The notes beneath the pieces were generated by a model, which was not told the origin of the DNA, searched no databases, and saw only the letters and a list, made by a program, of their open reading frames with translations. A stretch of DNA of 64,000 nt. Origin: Ipomoea triloba. Taxonomy: Eukaryota > Streptophyta > Magnoliopsida > Solanales > Convolvulaceae. Position numbers and translations under genes: made by a program. Within the stretch, counting starts at the first letter, position 1. Each line of letters starts with the position of its first letter. Location: assembly GCF_003576645.1 (NCBI RefSeq), contig NC_044919.1:20603823-20667822 (forward strand), written 5' to 3'. Below are positions 33,477 through 45,696 of the stretch, piece after piece.

Positions 33477-34783
33477 TGTTAGGAACCCCAATTCATTGAT
33501 TTTGATGATACCAAAGACCCAAGGAGACCCCCCCCCCCCTAATCTTTTACTTTGTTTTTTATTTATTAGAAGGACGAATCCTTGTCTAGAACTTGTTTTT
33601 AGACGAGTCCTTACATTTCAAGAGTAACTCTCTATCATTCGAAGCAGAACTTCGAATCGAAGACTTCAAGTCGAAGACTTGAAGACCTGAAGACTGAAGA
33701 CACAAAGACTGTGGAAGTATAAGGCCGAAAAATGGAAAGGTCGAACTCTTGTAGATTGAATAATCAAAGATGATTGATTCGAGGAGATGATAGGAGAATG
33801 ATAAAATCAATCATTCTCACGAGTACCCAAGGCACTAGACATTCTCTGAGATTTGTCTTATCCACAGCCTTGAGGGTGGGTATAACCTGAATGTCAAACG
33901 GATCCTAGGTGATGATCCCAAGGAGCATTAAATGATTGTCTCTTTGTGCAAGACAAAAGACAAATTGTCCTTGCATAAAAAATGACTAACGGCTAGAAAG
34001 TATTGACATTCTCAAAAGGTCTACCATTACCCATTGGATATTACACACTAGTTAATAAGATTTTGAATTTTAGATTCCCTCCAACGGATCTAAATATTCA
34101 CACCTATAAATACCATTGGTCCTTCTCATTTGGACAAGGTTGGATCATATAAGCAAAAAGCATTAGCAAGCAAAATTTTCAGTGTGCAAAAATATTCAAA
34201 AGCTCATAATCTCAATCTAGTTTCAAAAGGTGATCTTGTGAAGTTCAAGTGTTGAATCAAGAAGCACAACACAAGATTCCCAAGTTGGAGAAATATTTTC
34301 AACCATACCAACCATTCTCTACTTTGGAGAAGTAGAAAGAGGCAGAGTAAACTTTGAAGAAGTTGAAAAACCTGAAGGGACGTGACTGCTGGGCTTAGTG
34401 ATCAAAGGAGCACGTTGGAGATAAGATATTGTACTATTAAGGAGACAATAGTGCAATCCTTCACAAGTTGTGAAGAAGAGTGGAGTAGGCTTAGTTAACA
34501 GCCGAACCACTATAAAAATCTTTCTCTCTCTCTCTCTATCTCTCTCTCTCTCTCTTTTATTTTACGTACTACATTGCATGCTCAACCAAACCTAATTTTC
34601 ATAAGATAAAAACTCGTGCAAAGTTAACTTAAAATTCATCAAATCTTTATCCGCTGCATTTATCTTTGATCAACTTCAACCTCTACAAGGATTTGTTCTT
34701 GTAAAAAGTTTTCAAAATTTCTAGTGAGTCTATTCAACCCCCCCCCCCCTTCTAGACTCACTTCTTCATAACCGGGACCAACA
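33477..34783 (+). mobile_element. copia LTR, left copy (plus orientation)
   Basis: TGTTAGGAACCCC...GGGACCAACA, 1307 bp, TG...CA, with primer-binding site right after. TATAAAAA at 34511-34518 is followed by (CT)n 34523-34556. It is homologous to the LTR at 40924-42224 but clearly diverged (many substitutions and small indels), so the two are not a matched pair from one recent insertion. Confidence 0.85.
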
Positions 34784-34785
34784 AG

Positions 34786-34797
34786 TGGTATCAGAGC
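34786..34797 (+). promoter_or_regulatory. iMet primer-binding site
   Basis: TGGTATCAGAGC, two bases after the LTR; a perfect complement to the 3' end of plant initiator Met-tRNA. Confidence 0.9.
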
Positions 34798-34882
34798 GGT
34801 TAGCTTGAACGGTGAACACTCTGTGTATACTGCCTGGTCATCTCCTTTCAAAGCTTGAAAATATTTTTCACACTTTGCACCT

Positions 34883-35346
34883 ATGTCGAAAATGGAACAT
34901 TATAGGCATTTTCTCATGTTCAACTTGGATATGTTTGATGTCTGGAAAGTGCGCATGCAGGCTCATCTGTCTGCAATCCACGATGAGATGTGGGATGTGA
35001 TATCCGATGAACCTATTCAAATTTTAGAGGTTAACCCTAACCGAGCTGCTGAAGGTCCAACAACACCTGAGATGAGACCCAAGGAGAAGTCCATGCTAAC
35101 AACCGAGGAAAGAACTCGCTCAAATCTTGATAACATTGCCAAAGATATCATCTATAAGGCCTTAGACAAGTCATTGTTTCCTCGAGTGAGAAATTGTAAA
35201 TCTGCGAAAGGGGACGAGCAGGAAAAGAAAAAAAAACTGACCATCGCCATGAAAAGATTCAAAGACTTCAAACTTGGAGCAAATGAGTCCATATCTGAAT
35301 TGGAGGCACGATTTATGAAATTATTGACGGACATCGGAGACCTCAG
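34883..35346 (+). pseudogene. gag: copia Gag N-terminal fragment
   Basis: ATG 34883 opens a Gag start, MSKMEHYRHF then the conserved LDMFDVWKVRMQAHL and HDEMWDV motifs of Ty1/copia Gag. Compared with the minus-strand copy it lacks about 11 residues after CKSAK, a clean small deletion. Homology stops after LLTDIGDLS at about 35346, where the sequence becomes the RNase H end of a copy on the other strand. The frame continues to 35503 only by chance. The zinc knuckle and everything downstream are missing. Confidence 0.85.
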
Positions 35347-36930
35347 TATTAACATACTCCAGTTTGATATCTTTTTTCTTGACATGATCTCTGATGAAAT
35401 GATATGTGATATCAATGTGCTTAGTCCTCGAGTAAAGCATTGGATTATGAGTAACTGCAATAGCACCCGTTTTATCACACAAAATGCTAACTTCTCGTGC
35501 TGACACTCCATAATCCTTGAGATGTTGTACCATCCAGAGTATTTGGGCACAACAGCTCCCAGGTGCTATGTACTCGGCCTCAGTAGTACTTGTGGCAATT
35601 GAGTTCTGCTTTTTGCTAAACCATGAGACAAACCTTCCCCCTAAGAATTGGCATGTCCCAGATGTACTATTTCGATCAATTTTGCATCCGGCAAAGTCTG
35701 CATCAGAATATCCAACTAAATCAAATGATCCACTCCTCGGGTACCAAAGTCCAACACTTTGCGTCCCCTTGAGATATCTTAAGATCTTTTTGGCTGCACT
35801 TAGATGACTTTCCTTGGGATTGGCTTGAAAGTAAGCACATACTCCAACGGAAAAATGTATATCTGGTCTACTAGCCGTTAAATATAACAAAGAACCAATA
35901 ATTCCTCGATACTTAGTCTGATCAACTTCCTTGCCTTCGTTGTCAATATCTATTCTCAACAAAGTGTTCATAGGAATCTTAACTGAGGACTTCCCATCAA
36001 CTCCAAATTTCTTGATGAGGTCCTTGATGTATTTGGCTTGATTAATAAATATACCTTCTTGTTCTTGCTTGACTTGTAGATCGAGAAAGTAATTAAGTTC
36101 TCCCGTCATGCTCATCTCGAATTTTCCTTGCATGAGCTTAGAGAACTTCTCACATAGATTCGAATCAGTATTGCCAAATATGATATCATCCACATGTATT
36201 TGGACTAGTAGAATATGTTCTCCATCTTTGATTCTGAACAATGTCTTATCTACTTGTCCCTTTGTAAAACCACAATTGATGAGAAACATGATAAAGTGTC
36301 ATACCAAGCCCTCGACGCTTGTTTCAATCCATACAAGGCCTTTCTTAGCTTGTAAACTTTATCTGCTCCAATCTCAGAGATAAAACAAGGTGGTTGCTCC
36401 ACATAGGCTTCATCTTCCAAGAATCCATTCAAGAATGCACTCTTGACATCCATTTGAAATACCTTGAAGTCTTTATAAGCTGCATAAGCTAGAAAAATTC
36501 CGATTGCTTCAAGTCTTACCACTGGTGCGAAGGTTTCGTCAAAATCAATACCTTCTTCCTGACAGTATCCCTTAGCAACAAGTCGAGCCTTGTTCCTAAC
36601 GATGACTCCTTGTTCATTCATCTTGTTTCTGAAAACCCATTTTGTCCCAATGACATTTTGATGAGTAGGATGAGGAACTAACTCCCATACATTGTTCCTT
36701 TCAAATTGATGTAACTCATCTTGCATTGCAATGACCCAATCCGAGTCATTTAATGCTTCGTCTACTGTCTTGAGTTCGATTTGAGATATAAAACATGCCA
36801 TCATGCATTCTCGCATAGAAGCACGACTCCTTACTCCATCATGAACATCTCTAATAACTTGATCTTGAGGATGATTCCTCAGCCATCTTAAGTCTGGTTG
36901 AAATGTCGTTGGAGGGGCTCCTTCATCCAC
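35347..36930 (-). pseudogene. pol: copia reverse transcriptase-RNase H
   Basis: Two overlapping frames (36930 to 36250, then 36289 to 35347) with a frameshift near 36270. The first has the copia RT start ([18 protein letters not shown]) and the catalytic Asp of [12 protein letters not shown] near 36450. The second has HVDDIIFG near 36190, where the family has YVDD, a Tyr-to-His change at the active site; then RNase H with YSDADFAGC, TTEAEYIAPGSCCAQ and HIDITYHFIRDH. The C-terminal end after KLEYVN is lost at the junction with the plus-strand gag copy. Read with the preceding minus-strand pieces it is the end of one decayed copia polyprotein. Confidence 0.9.
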
Positions 36931-36978
36931 AGTAGGAGTAACTTGATTAAGTGCATCTTGGTGTATCTCGGGTTGATC

Positions 36979-38202
36979 TTACTCAATAGGGATATTTTGC
37001 AGTGCCTCGGGGGTGTGTGAGCGATTAGGTAGATAATTCGAAAAGTCTTCGAATAAGTTCTTGTTCTCATTAGTCCTCGTGTTCTCCCGAACATTTAACT
37101 GATCTACACTAGTTTTCAATTTTTCAACATCATGACTTAATGATGATTCATCAAAAACTACATGAATAGATTCTTCTATGACCATGGTTCGCTTATTGAG
37201 AACTCTCAATGCCTTGCTTACATCTGAGTATCCAATGAATAAACCTTCATCTGCTCGTTCATCGAAGGCTTTAAGATGTGTTTTCCCATTGTTGTGAATA
37301 AAGCATTTGCTACCGAAGATATGGAAGTATCTCACAACGGGCTTCTTGCCTATCCACAATTCGTAGGGTGTGATCCCATGAACTTTGTGAATTAGAGATC
37401 TATTTTGGGTATAGCAAGCTGTGTTGATAGCTTCAGCCCAAAATCTTTTAGGCAACCCCGAGAAAGCAATCATTGATCTTGCTGCATCTTTGAGTGTTCT
37501 ATTTCTCCTTTCAAGAACTCCATTTTGCTAATGAGTCCTTGCCGCTGATAGTTGATGAAGAATGTCATATTGTCCACAGAACTCATGTATTATTTTGTTG
37601 ACGAACTCGGTTCCTTGATCTGACCGAATCTTCATAATACTTAGTCCCTTTTCTGTCTGAAGTCTTCATAGTAGATCAGGCAGAATCTTCTCAGTTTCAT
37701 TCTTCTTTCTCAAAAAGGATGTCCAGGTATACCTCGTTTAGTCATCTAATACCACAAGAGTATATTTCCTTCCACTTAAGCTTACTAGATCAATGGGTCC
37801 AAAAAGATCCATATGGAGAAGACTTAGAGGTCTGGAATTTGTATCAATAGATTTGGACTTAAACGAGGAATTGATTTGTTTCTCCTTTTGACAGGCTTCA
37901 CAAATCTTGTCGTTGTCATAAGTGACATTTGGTAGTCCCTCTACCAATTCTCTTCTTGCAAGTTTGTTAATGGTCTTAAAGTTGAGATGGTTGAGTTTGT
38001 GGTGCCATTTCGAACTTAGGTCATTTTTGCTTTTAGCAACCAAGCAAGTATTTGGCTTCACTGAGTCCCATGCGACAACGTACATGTTCTTTCTTCTCTT
38101 TGCAATGAGTATGACTTCATGATCTTTTTCTGAAATAACATGGCATAAATCTTTGGAGAATTCCACCTTGTATCCTTTGTCACAGAATTGACATGTGCTC
38201 AA
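36979..38202 (-). pseudogene. pol: copia integrase region
   Basis: Minus-strand integrase in two open stretches (38202-37738 and 37473-36979) with several stops between (TAG near 37738 and others near 37670 and 37530). The zinc-binding HHCC part is visible: KWHHKLNHLNF and CEACQKEKQ. Core catalytic positions: MDLFGPI, then IRSDQGTEFVN near 37600, and the downstream QNGVLERRNRT stretch. The C-terminal part reads AFDERADEGLFIGYSD, the GKGY-like end of copia integrases. It would join cDNA to host DNA if intact; it is not. Confidence 0.87.
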
Positions 38203-38221
38203 AAGATTGAATCTCAGTCCT

Positions 38222-39007
38222 TCAACAAATGAAACATCTCGGATAGTCAGTCCATTGCATTATGATGTCTCCAACGCCCATAGTTTGGCCACTGGAATTT
38301 CCTCCGAATGCAACTTTAGGATCATTTTTCTCTTTAAAATTGCTCAATTCAGACTTGTTTCCCGTTATGTGTCTTGAGCATCCACTATCTCCATGCCATA
38401 TGGTCATGTTTCCCTGCGACCAAAGATTAAGTTGCTTTAAAACCCATACCTTCTTGGGTCCTTGAGGGTTAATGGTTAGCTTGCGCATCCATGCATACCT
38501 AGAACTTGTAAGGTTCATCCTCGGCCCATGATACCCATTGAAGACTCGATAATCATATGGAATAGCATAGTAAGCTTGAGAAGACTTAGGTGAATAAACC
38601 TTTTGAACTGGAGGTGTTCGTTTATTCGTGTTTATCCTTGTGTACGAGGTCTGCTTATGTCTATGTGTGAGCAGAAATTTTGCTCTTGTCATAGGCTCAT
38701 AGTCCATGAACCAGTCCTCGTTAGAAGGATAAAGTCTTCCGGCACTACCCATGTGCCTGCCTGAGGGCCTTTTGAAACCCTTGACACTATTCGGGTAAGG
38801 ACTCGACCTACCCTGAGGTCTACCTTTGCGTTGCCTCTGTAAATAGTGTTGCCTCTTTTTGCTATGGGATTTTCCTTTAGATTGGTTGTTACCTCGTGGT
38901 TGACCATTGGCACCATAACCATTACGATTTTGTGCATGCGGTCTATACCGAGTCGTTTGATGACCTCTCGGGTTACCGTATGAGGAACTTCCTCTCATAG
39001 GTTTCAC
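38222..39007 (-). pseudogene. pol: copia Gag tail and aspartic protease
   Basis: Open for 261 codons. A basic, Arg/Gln/Gly-rich Gag tail comes first, then the protease with active-site DSG at residues 207-209 (HGDSGCSRHITG, plus-strand near 38389), followed by VAFGGNSSGQTMGVGDI. A frameshift at about 38250 separates it from the integrase region. Confidence 0.85.
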
Positions 39008-39034
39008 AATTCGTGTTTCAGCCGAGTCCTTAGA

Positions 39035-40020
39035 CTAGCTCGTTGATTGTGGTTCCTTCCCTTTATCAGCATTTCTCATTGGCTCAAGGTTTTCATTTTG
39101 TCCTTGGACGAAAACAGAATTTAAACCTCCACTAGTAAAAGGATTTGTTGGTCGCGTTAAGAGGACATGTGAAGGAGAGCTAGAGCTGTAACCAAGTCCG
39201 GTTCTACTCCTAGACGGTCTTTGATCATCCACCGTCTGATCCATTATCCTGGATGAATTAGTGAATGTCGCAATTGCCTCACGCAAGTTTTGCTCTCTAT
39301 TATCTTTTGCTTTACACTCTTCCTTAAGCAAATGAATTTGCTTCTCGAGCTGACTTATAGACTCAAGCATCTTAGTATTTTTTGACTTTAGGTCATCGAG
39401 ATCTTGTCTTTCTGTCAATAGTCGAGCATTCTCTACCTTAAGCTTAGAATGTGTACGTTTGACATCATCAAATTCCTTCATCATTCTTTCAAATGATACC
39501 CTAGGATTCTCATGATAGCTAGACTCAGAACTGCAATTAGAAGAGTAGTTTTGAGAGGTTACCTCATCTTCTTCCCCCATGATACATAACTCTTCGTCTG
39601 ATTCCTCTTGGCTAAAGAGACAGGGAAGCCCATTTTCATCTTCTGAGCTATCACTTTTTGAGCTAGAACTCGACGTGCATGACTCATCATTCTTCTCTTC
39701 TAGCTTTTCTTCCACAGCCAGTGCTTTCCTTCGTTGGTCACTCTTCGGGTTGCTACCAGAGTAGTTGATAGGTTGCTCACTTGTCTCAGTGGACGTACTC
39801 CTCGGGTTGTTCTGATTACCCGAACTCTTTCCATAGTTGTCGTATTGCTCTTGATGCTTCTTGACAATTGGATAAGGACATTCAACTCTGAAATGTCCAG
39901 GCTTCCTATAATCGTAGCACAACATTTGTGCTTCCTCGGCAACACGAGTCCTCGATCCACTTGGCTTGTCAGCATGTCAATGCCTCGACGTCCTTTGCTT
40001 GCCCGAGTTTTCATGAGGTT
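39035..40020 (-). pseudogene. gag: copia Gag C-terminal half, degenerate knuckle and coiled coil
   Basis: Contains CYDYRKPGHFRVEC near 39920, a CCHC knuckle whose second Cys is Tyr. Then follow a Ser/Glu-rich region and a long coiled coil (MLESISQLEKQIHLLKEE, near 39370). Such a long Gag with a C-terminal coiled coil suggests the Sirevirus/Maximus branch of copia; I hold that only moderately. TAG near 39034 separates it from the next stretch. Confidence 0.75.
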
Positions 40021-40176
40021 GATGTTTCCTCATGAACCTCTTGAATTTCCTCATAAACAAAGCAAGTTGGTCATCAGTAAATAAATCAATAAGGTTAGAG
40101 TTTGACCTAATAGTTGATGATGAGGGTTGTTGGCTTGCAACCAAAGCTATGTTTCTTGTCTTGGGTTCTCTTTCAA

Positions 40177-40822
40177 CTAAGGCTTCTTTAATTTCTCAAA
40201 CTCATACGCTTTCAAGTCACTAAAGATTTGAGTGGTGCTGATTGATTTGAGATCACGATGGTCACGCATTGCAATGACCTTCATTTCCCAGCTTTTGGGT
40301 AGTCCTTTGAGTATCTTTAGGTTGATCTCCTTTTGTGCAAGTTTCTTTTCGTCTAGATCTTCAATATTTGTCAGCAGTTTCATGAACCGTACTTCCTTCT
40401 AGGATATGGATTCTTTTGGTCCTAGTTTGAAATCTTCAAACTTTTTCATGGCAATTGTCAGCTTATTTTCCTTCTCTTGTTCATCACCTTCATGAGTCTG
40501 CATGAGGGTGTCCCATATTTCCTTGGTGGATTTACACTTTCTTACTCTTGGGAACAGTGACTCGTGCAATATTGTCGAGATTGGCATGAGTCCTCTCCTC
40601 AGTTGTTAACGAGGACTTCTCCTTAGGTCTCATCTCAGCTGTTGATGGACCTTCAGCAGCTCGGTTTGGATTAACCTCCAAAATTTGAATTAGCCCACCA
40701 GTTATGACATCCCACATCTCATCGTGGATTGCAGATAAATGAACCTGCATGCAAACTTTTCAGTCGTCAAACTTGTCAAGGTTAAACATAAGAAAATGCC
40801 TATGATGTTCCATCTTTGACAT
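40177..40822 (-). pseudogene. gag: copia Gag N-terminal half (minus copy)
   Basis: ATG at 40822-40820 begins MSKMEHHRHF, homologous to the plus-strand copy. The frame is broken at least three times (stop near 40750, frameshift near 40560, stop near 40397). It includes EIWDTLMQTHEGDEQEKE, part of which the plus copy has lost, and LPKSWEMKVIAMRDH. Confidence 0.82.
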
Positions 40823-40909
40823 GTGTGCAAAGTGTGAAAAATAATTTTCAAGCTTTGAAAAGAGATCACCAGGTAGTATACACAGAGTATCTACCGTTCA
40901 AGGTAACAG

Positions 40910-40921
40910 GCTCTAATACCA
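40910..40921 (-). promoter_or_regulatory. Primer-binding site, one mismatch
   Basis: TGGTATTAGAGC on the minus strand, one C-to-T change from the iMet complement, next to the LTR end. Confidence 0.8.
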
Positions 40922-40923
40922 AT

Positions 40924-41156
40924 TGTTGGTCCCGGTTGGTATGGTGTGAGTTTAGAAGGGGGGGTTGAATAGACTCACAAGGGGTTTAAAAACTTTTCGC
41001 AAGAACGAACCCTTGAAAGGTTGAACTTGACCAAAGATAAACGCAGCGGAAAGATAAAGCTTTAACATATTTTAATATCACTTTGCACGATTTTTGTAGT
41101 TATGAAAAGTTAGGTTTGGTTGTGAGTATGTAATGTAGTGTGAAAATAGTAAGTAA

Positions 41157-41196
<40 letters not shown>

Positions 41197-42224
41197 GTAC
41201 TGGTTCGGCTGTTAACTAAGCCTACTCCACTCTTCTTCACAACTTGTGAAGGATTGCACTATTGTCTCCTTAATAGTACAATATATTCTCTAAAACGCGC
41301 TCCTTTGATCACCAAGCCCGGGAGCCATGCTTTAATAGGTTTTTCAACTCCTTCAAAGTCTACTCCGCTTCTTTCTACTTTTCCTAAGTAGATATTTGTT
41401 GAAATGGTTGACGAATTTCTCCAACATGGAAATCTTGTATTGAGCTTCTTGATTCAATGCTTGAATTGCACAAGATCTCCTTTGAAAACTGGAATAAGAG
41501 TTTGAGCGTATGAATATTTTGCACACTATTTTGAGCTTATAATTGCTTTTTGCGTATATCAACCAACTGCTCCAAATGAGAAGGAGCATGGGTATTTATA
41601 GGCGTGAAGTTTAGTTCCATTGGAGGGAAACTGAAATTCAAAAGCCTATATCCAATGTGTAATATCTGCTGGGTAAAAAGTGACCATTTGTGAATGTCAG
41701 TGCTTTCTAGCCATTTGTCTACTTTAGTGTAAAGACAATTTGTCTTTTGTCTTACACAAAAGGACATGTCATTTAATGCTCCTTGGGATCATAGCCTATG
41801 ATCCGTTTGACATTCTGATCATACCCAACCTCAAGGCTATGGACAAGACAAAATTTAGAGAATGTCTTTTGTCAAATAATGTCTTAAGGGTCCTAGTGCC
41901 TTGGGTACTCGTGAGAATGATTGACCTTATCATTCTCTCATCATCTCATCGAATTAATCATCTTGATTATTCGGTTTTCAAGTGTTCGGCCCTTCCAGTA
42001 TTCGGCCTTGTACATTTTCAGTCTTCATGTCTTCGAGTTTTCGGCCTGAAGTCTTCGACCTCGAGAGCATCTTAAGTATGACTACTCTTGATTTTGTATG
42101 GACTCGTTGAAACGAGTTCTTGGTAAGGATTCGGCCTACTAAGAAACAAAAGACAATGAAAAAGTGTGGGGGTTCTCCTCTGGTCTTCAGTATCATTATA
42201 ATCCATGATTCGGGGTTCCTAATA
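40924..42224 (-). mobile_element. copia LTR, right copy (minus orientation)
   Basis: 1301 bp on the minus strand, ending GGGACCAACA. Its start reads TATTAGGAACC instead of TGTTAGGAACC, a G-to-A loss of the terminal TG. (GA)n at 41160-41192 corresponds to (CT)n of the other copy. Its TATA box is decayed to TACAAAAA. Confidence 0.85.
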
Positions 42225-42686
42225 GAGGTTTTTTGGGGAAGTTCTCTTTAGAAAAAGTCATAAGTAGAAAAAATAATGAGTGGATTTTGGAAAAGACAAG
42301 CATTCACATTTTAATTTTGAATAAATGCCTTGATCCTTGTTTCTTTCATGTTTTGCACCCGCATTGTGATAGAATGTTTCCAAATTTGATTTATGTTGTA
42401 TTTTGTAAAACTTTTCATATTTATTTTATTGGTTTTTGTATATCTCATATAAGGGTTACTAGCACACTTGCACATATTTCCTTATTTTTATTTGAATAGC
42501 ATGGTATTATAATCAAAAGTTCTAGTCAAGTGTTTTATACATTCTTTGACTTGAAACTAATTTTGCATTGATGAGGCAATAAATTTGAAAGGCTATTTGG
42601 GTGAAGGTCGATCAAATACCTGATTTCTTTTCTTTTCAATAATGTCTTTGCTTGAGGACAAGCAAATAAATAAGTGTGGAGAAATT
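42225..42686 (+). other. Athila-type 3' internal end with polypurine tract
   Basis: Non-coding. Near its end TTGCTTGAGGACAAGCAA then AAGTGTGGAGAAATT (42650-42686) is the same terminal signature seen at 8785-8818. The upstream part was cut off by the copia block. Confidence 0.7.
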
Positions 42687-43890
42687 TGATGAGTGCATTT
42701 TTTATACTTTATTTCATAATGTTTGGCTTAATAATTTTTATTAATTAGTCATGTTTTTATTTTATTTTATTAAATTATTATATTTTTATTTACTTTCCCT
42801 TGTTGTAATATTTGTAATAGTAATGATGATGGTGGTCCATTACATAGTGTTAATAAGTTACTAAGTTAGGTTAATTCTATTTGAGTTCTAAGTGATTAAG
42901 ATTTTAATTGCTGATTAAATAAATAAAATGAATTATTATGAGGTCATTCTTCATCGAAGTCCTTTTTTACGGCAAACCTGAGTTCTGAGCGATGGGCGAA
43001 AGTAGGGAATCGCGAATCAGACTTGCGGAACGGCATTCTTCAACGAGCTCAGTCCTGTGGATGGTCCGATTGAACAACGGAAGAGTGGGGGAGAAGTTGG
43101 GCTTAAAGAGTATAAAAGGAGGACGATATCACAGACATGAATCATCGAATTTACCCGAACCAATTCTGGTTCAGTGACTGTTCCTAGTGTTCGGCGGTGG
43201 CTTCGAATTGATCCAATCGGTCAGTGACGAATTGATTCCGTCCGACGACATTAATTAATTCACAGGTTCGGCGGCAGCTACGAATTGATTTGGCACATCA
43301 GCAAATTATACTACAAAAGTGTTCTGGTTATTTCTATTTTTTTTTCTCCTAATTTGCTAGCCATTGGTTTGTGTGGGAATTTGTAATACATTGCATTTTG
43401 TTTAGTTGAGAATTGTGTTGCTACTCAAAGCATGATTATTGTGTTAATTGCGATGCTTAGTGCTTAATTACATGAATGCTAGTTACAATTCCTTTACGGT
43501 AATGGCTTGTTAAATTTCTTTTCTAGGAACAAGTATAATTTTACCATGAACATTGTGTATTAATTGGTTGGCAAGTTAGACTTAAAATGCATAATTAGTA
43601 GTGGTAATTGATTCATGTTCCTAGCCTTTATTCTTTTGTTAGTCGCTCTTTTGTTTCGTTGTTATTTTATTGTTTTTCCTACTAGTTATTTATTACCTGC
43701 TATCTCGTTTTTGTTGGTTTTTAATTAATGCAATTCTCCAAGTTATTTTACTAATTTCGGCTTTATTTTATTGCATTCAAGTTTATAAATTGCACCGTAT
43801 TAATTTTCTGTGGGTTCGACCCTTGCTTTTGCACACCACTACACTGACTCGTGCACTTGCGAGGACTATATTAAAATTGTCCATTACCCA
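42687..43890 (+). mobile_element. Athila/Tat-type 3' LTR (family E)
   Basis: Starts TGATGAGTGCATTTTTTATA after the polypurine tract; TATAAAAGG at 43111-43119. It ends near CCATTACCCA (43890) after CTGTGGGTTCGACCC, typical of Athila/Tat LTR 3' ends. The next bases (CTGTCGTGCCGTCGCCGGAG, 43894-43913) resemble a decayed Asp-tRNA-type primer-binding site. This LTR lacks the strong palindrome pair of families A-D. Confidence 0.65.
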
Positions 43891-44359
43891 CCGCTGTCGT
43901 GCCGTCGCCGGAGGTATGTAGACTTGCATTTATATTTATTTATAAATTTCAAATTTTATTATTATATTTCAAATTTTAGGGTAATGTTTCAATCTTTGGA
44001 ATTATATTCGAATTTTAGGGTTATATTTCAAATTTTGAATTTATATTTCGAATTTTAGGGTTATATTTCAAATTTTGAATTTATATTTCGAATTTTAGGG
44101 TATATATATTTATATATTATGAATTTATAGGGTTATTATGCATTTTAGAAATTATTATTGATATATTTCGAATTTTAAGAAATTAATGCTAATATATGTT
44201 GAAACTTTGAAATTATATGTTGAAATTCGAATTTTAATACTAATTACTTTGAATTTTATATTGAAATTTATGATAATTAAATTAATTTAAATTTTAATGT
44301 TAATTAATTTGAATTTTAGGAATTAATGTTAATATAGTTTAAGTTTTAGTAATTAATGT
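43891..44359 (+). other. AT-rich region upstream of CACTA transposase
   Basis: Repeats of TCGAATTTTAGGGTTATATT with a 40-bp period (44009, 44049, 44089). The same AAT-TTTAGG-AATTAATG wording continues beyond the solo LTR to the transposase start, so it is one unit, perhaps 5' UTR or intron of the CACTA gene. No CACTA terminal repeat was found. Confidence 0.45.
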
Positions 44360-45690
44360 TGATAAGCCTCCGAGATACCCTTAAATCAAGCTCATATTAG
44401 GGTGTTTTGTCATGTCTATAGCATCCTTACATGATGAATTGTGCTCATAAATGCTTGAAAATCACTAACCGACACACAGAAGCTACTTTTAGCCTAAAGG
44501 AGGTGAAACAGGAGCCCCGGGAGCAAATAGGAGCAAAAGTTGAGCTCAAAGAACGAACCAGGCAAGATCGGAGCCCCGGAGGACCCAACAGGATGGCCAC
44601 ACGCGTGTGAGCGTGCGTGGAAATAATCCAGTAGCCTCCCACGCACACTCACACGCGTGTGAGCAGGCGTGGAGACTGCATTGCGCGAAATTGACTAGGG
44701 TTGCTATTTCGGAGACTATTTAAACCCCTTTGATAGATTTTCAGGAGGAGGTTCCAAGAAATTTAGTTTCCCTTTCTTAGTTTTTCCTTTGGAGAACTTT
44801 CTCCATTTTCTTAGATTTTAATTTCTTAGTTTAGATAAATCTCCATTGTAGAAGACTACAAAGCTTGGATTGAAGGATTGCTTCACTCTAGGTGATCTCT
44901 ATTACATTTCTATAATATTTTGTTATCTTGTTCTTGGATTAAATTAGCTTTTGTCTTGAATTTCATACTATGAGTGGCTAATTTAATCTAGGGATTTGGA
45001 TTGTGTGATTGTATGATGCTAGTGTGTTGATCATATATCTATATGTTGGATCTATATGCTTAGATTGTTGGATTATCTATTCTTGTCTATTGATTGTTGT
45101 TTTGATGAGATCTTGTTTGGATTTGGCCAATCTAGATGAGAGATTGAGCTCTTGACTCTTTCATGTCTTTGACTAGAGTTAGGATTTGAAATTTGACACA
45201 ATCATAGTTCCTATGGACTTCTTAAGAATAGTAGGATAGTGTGTAGCTTAAGTGTTTGATAAAATTTCTCTTAGAGCTTTGGATGCTTGAAGGCACTCCT
45301 AAGTCAAAGAAGCCTTAGTACACAAAGGTGGAAAAGGACTAAGACAACACACTCTTGAATAGCCAACATCCTAGCATTATCTATCTATTACCTTAGCCAC
45401 ACCACAATGCAACATACATGAACACTATCCAATCCCTACCCTTTTACATATTTGCAAACTCCTTTATTTTACTTTACTACTTCTTGCACTCAAACCAAAC
45501 CTTATGAACTCCTTTCACTCACAATCCACCATTCACCACACTCGAATCCTTGCATGACTCAATCAAGTAAACTCCCGAACACTTGACACACCTCCACCCT
45601 CCTTCGAGACCGACACTCGGGGAGTCACTGACTTTCCGTTTTAACACAAATATCTTTTGACATTCAACCCTACACAAAACTGCATCTTCA
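44360..45690 (+). mobile_element. Solo Athila-type LTR (family C), first copy
   Basis: TGATAAGCCTCC...GCATCTTCA with 5-bp target duplication AATGT (44355-44359 and 45691-45695). Palindromes: CACACGCGTGTG at 44598-44609, and CCACGC-CTCACACGCGTGTGAG-GCGTGG at 44639-44672, 45 bp upstream of TATTTAAA (44717-44724). The distal part has CCGACACTCGGGGAGT, shared with family A. It inserted in the CACTA upstream region. Confidence 0.88.
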
Positions 45691-45696
45691 AATGTT

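Noticed and set aside
43848..43860. CACTACA word as a possible CACTA terminal inverted repeat
   Set aside because: It lies inside the 3' end of an Athila/Tat LTR next to TGGGTTCGACCC and has no inverted partner or 3-bp duplication.
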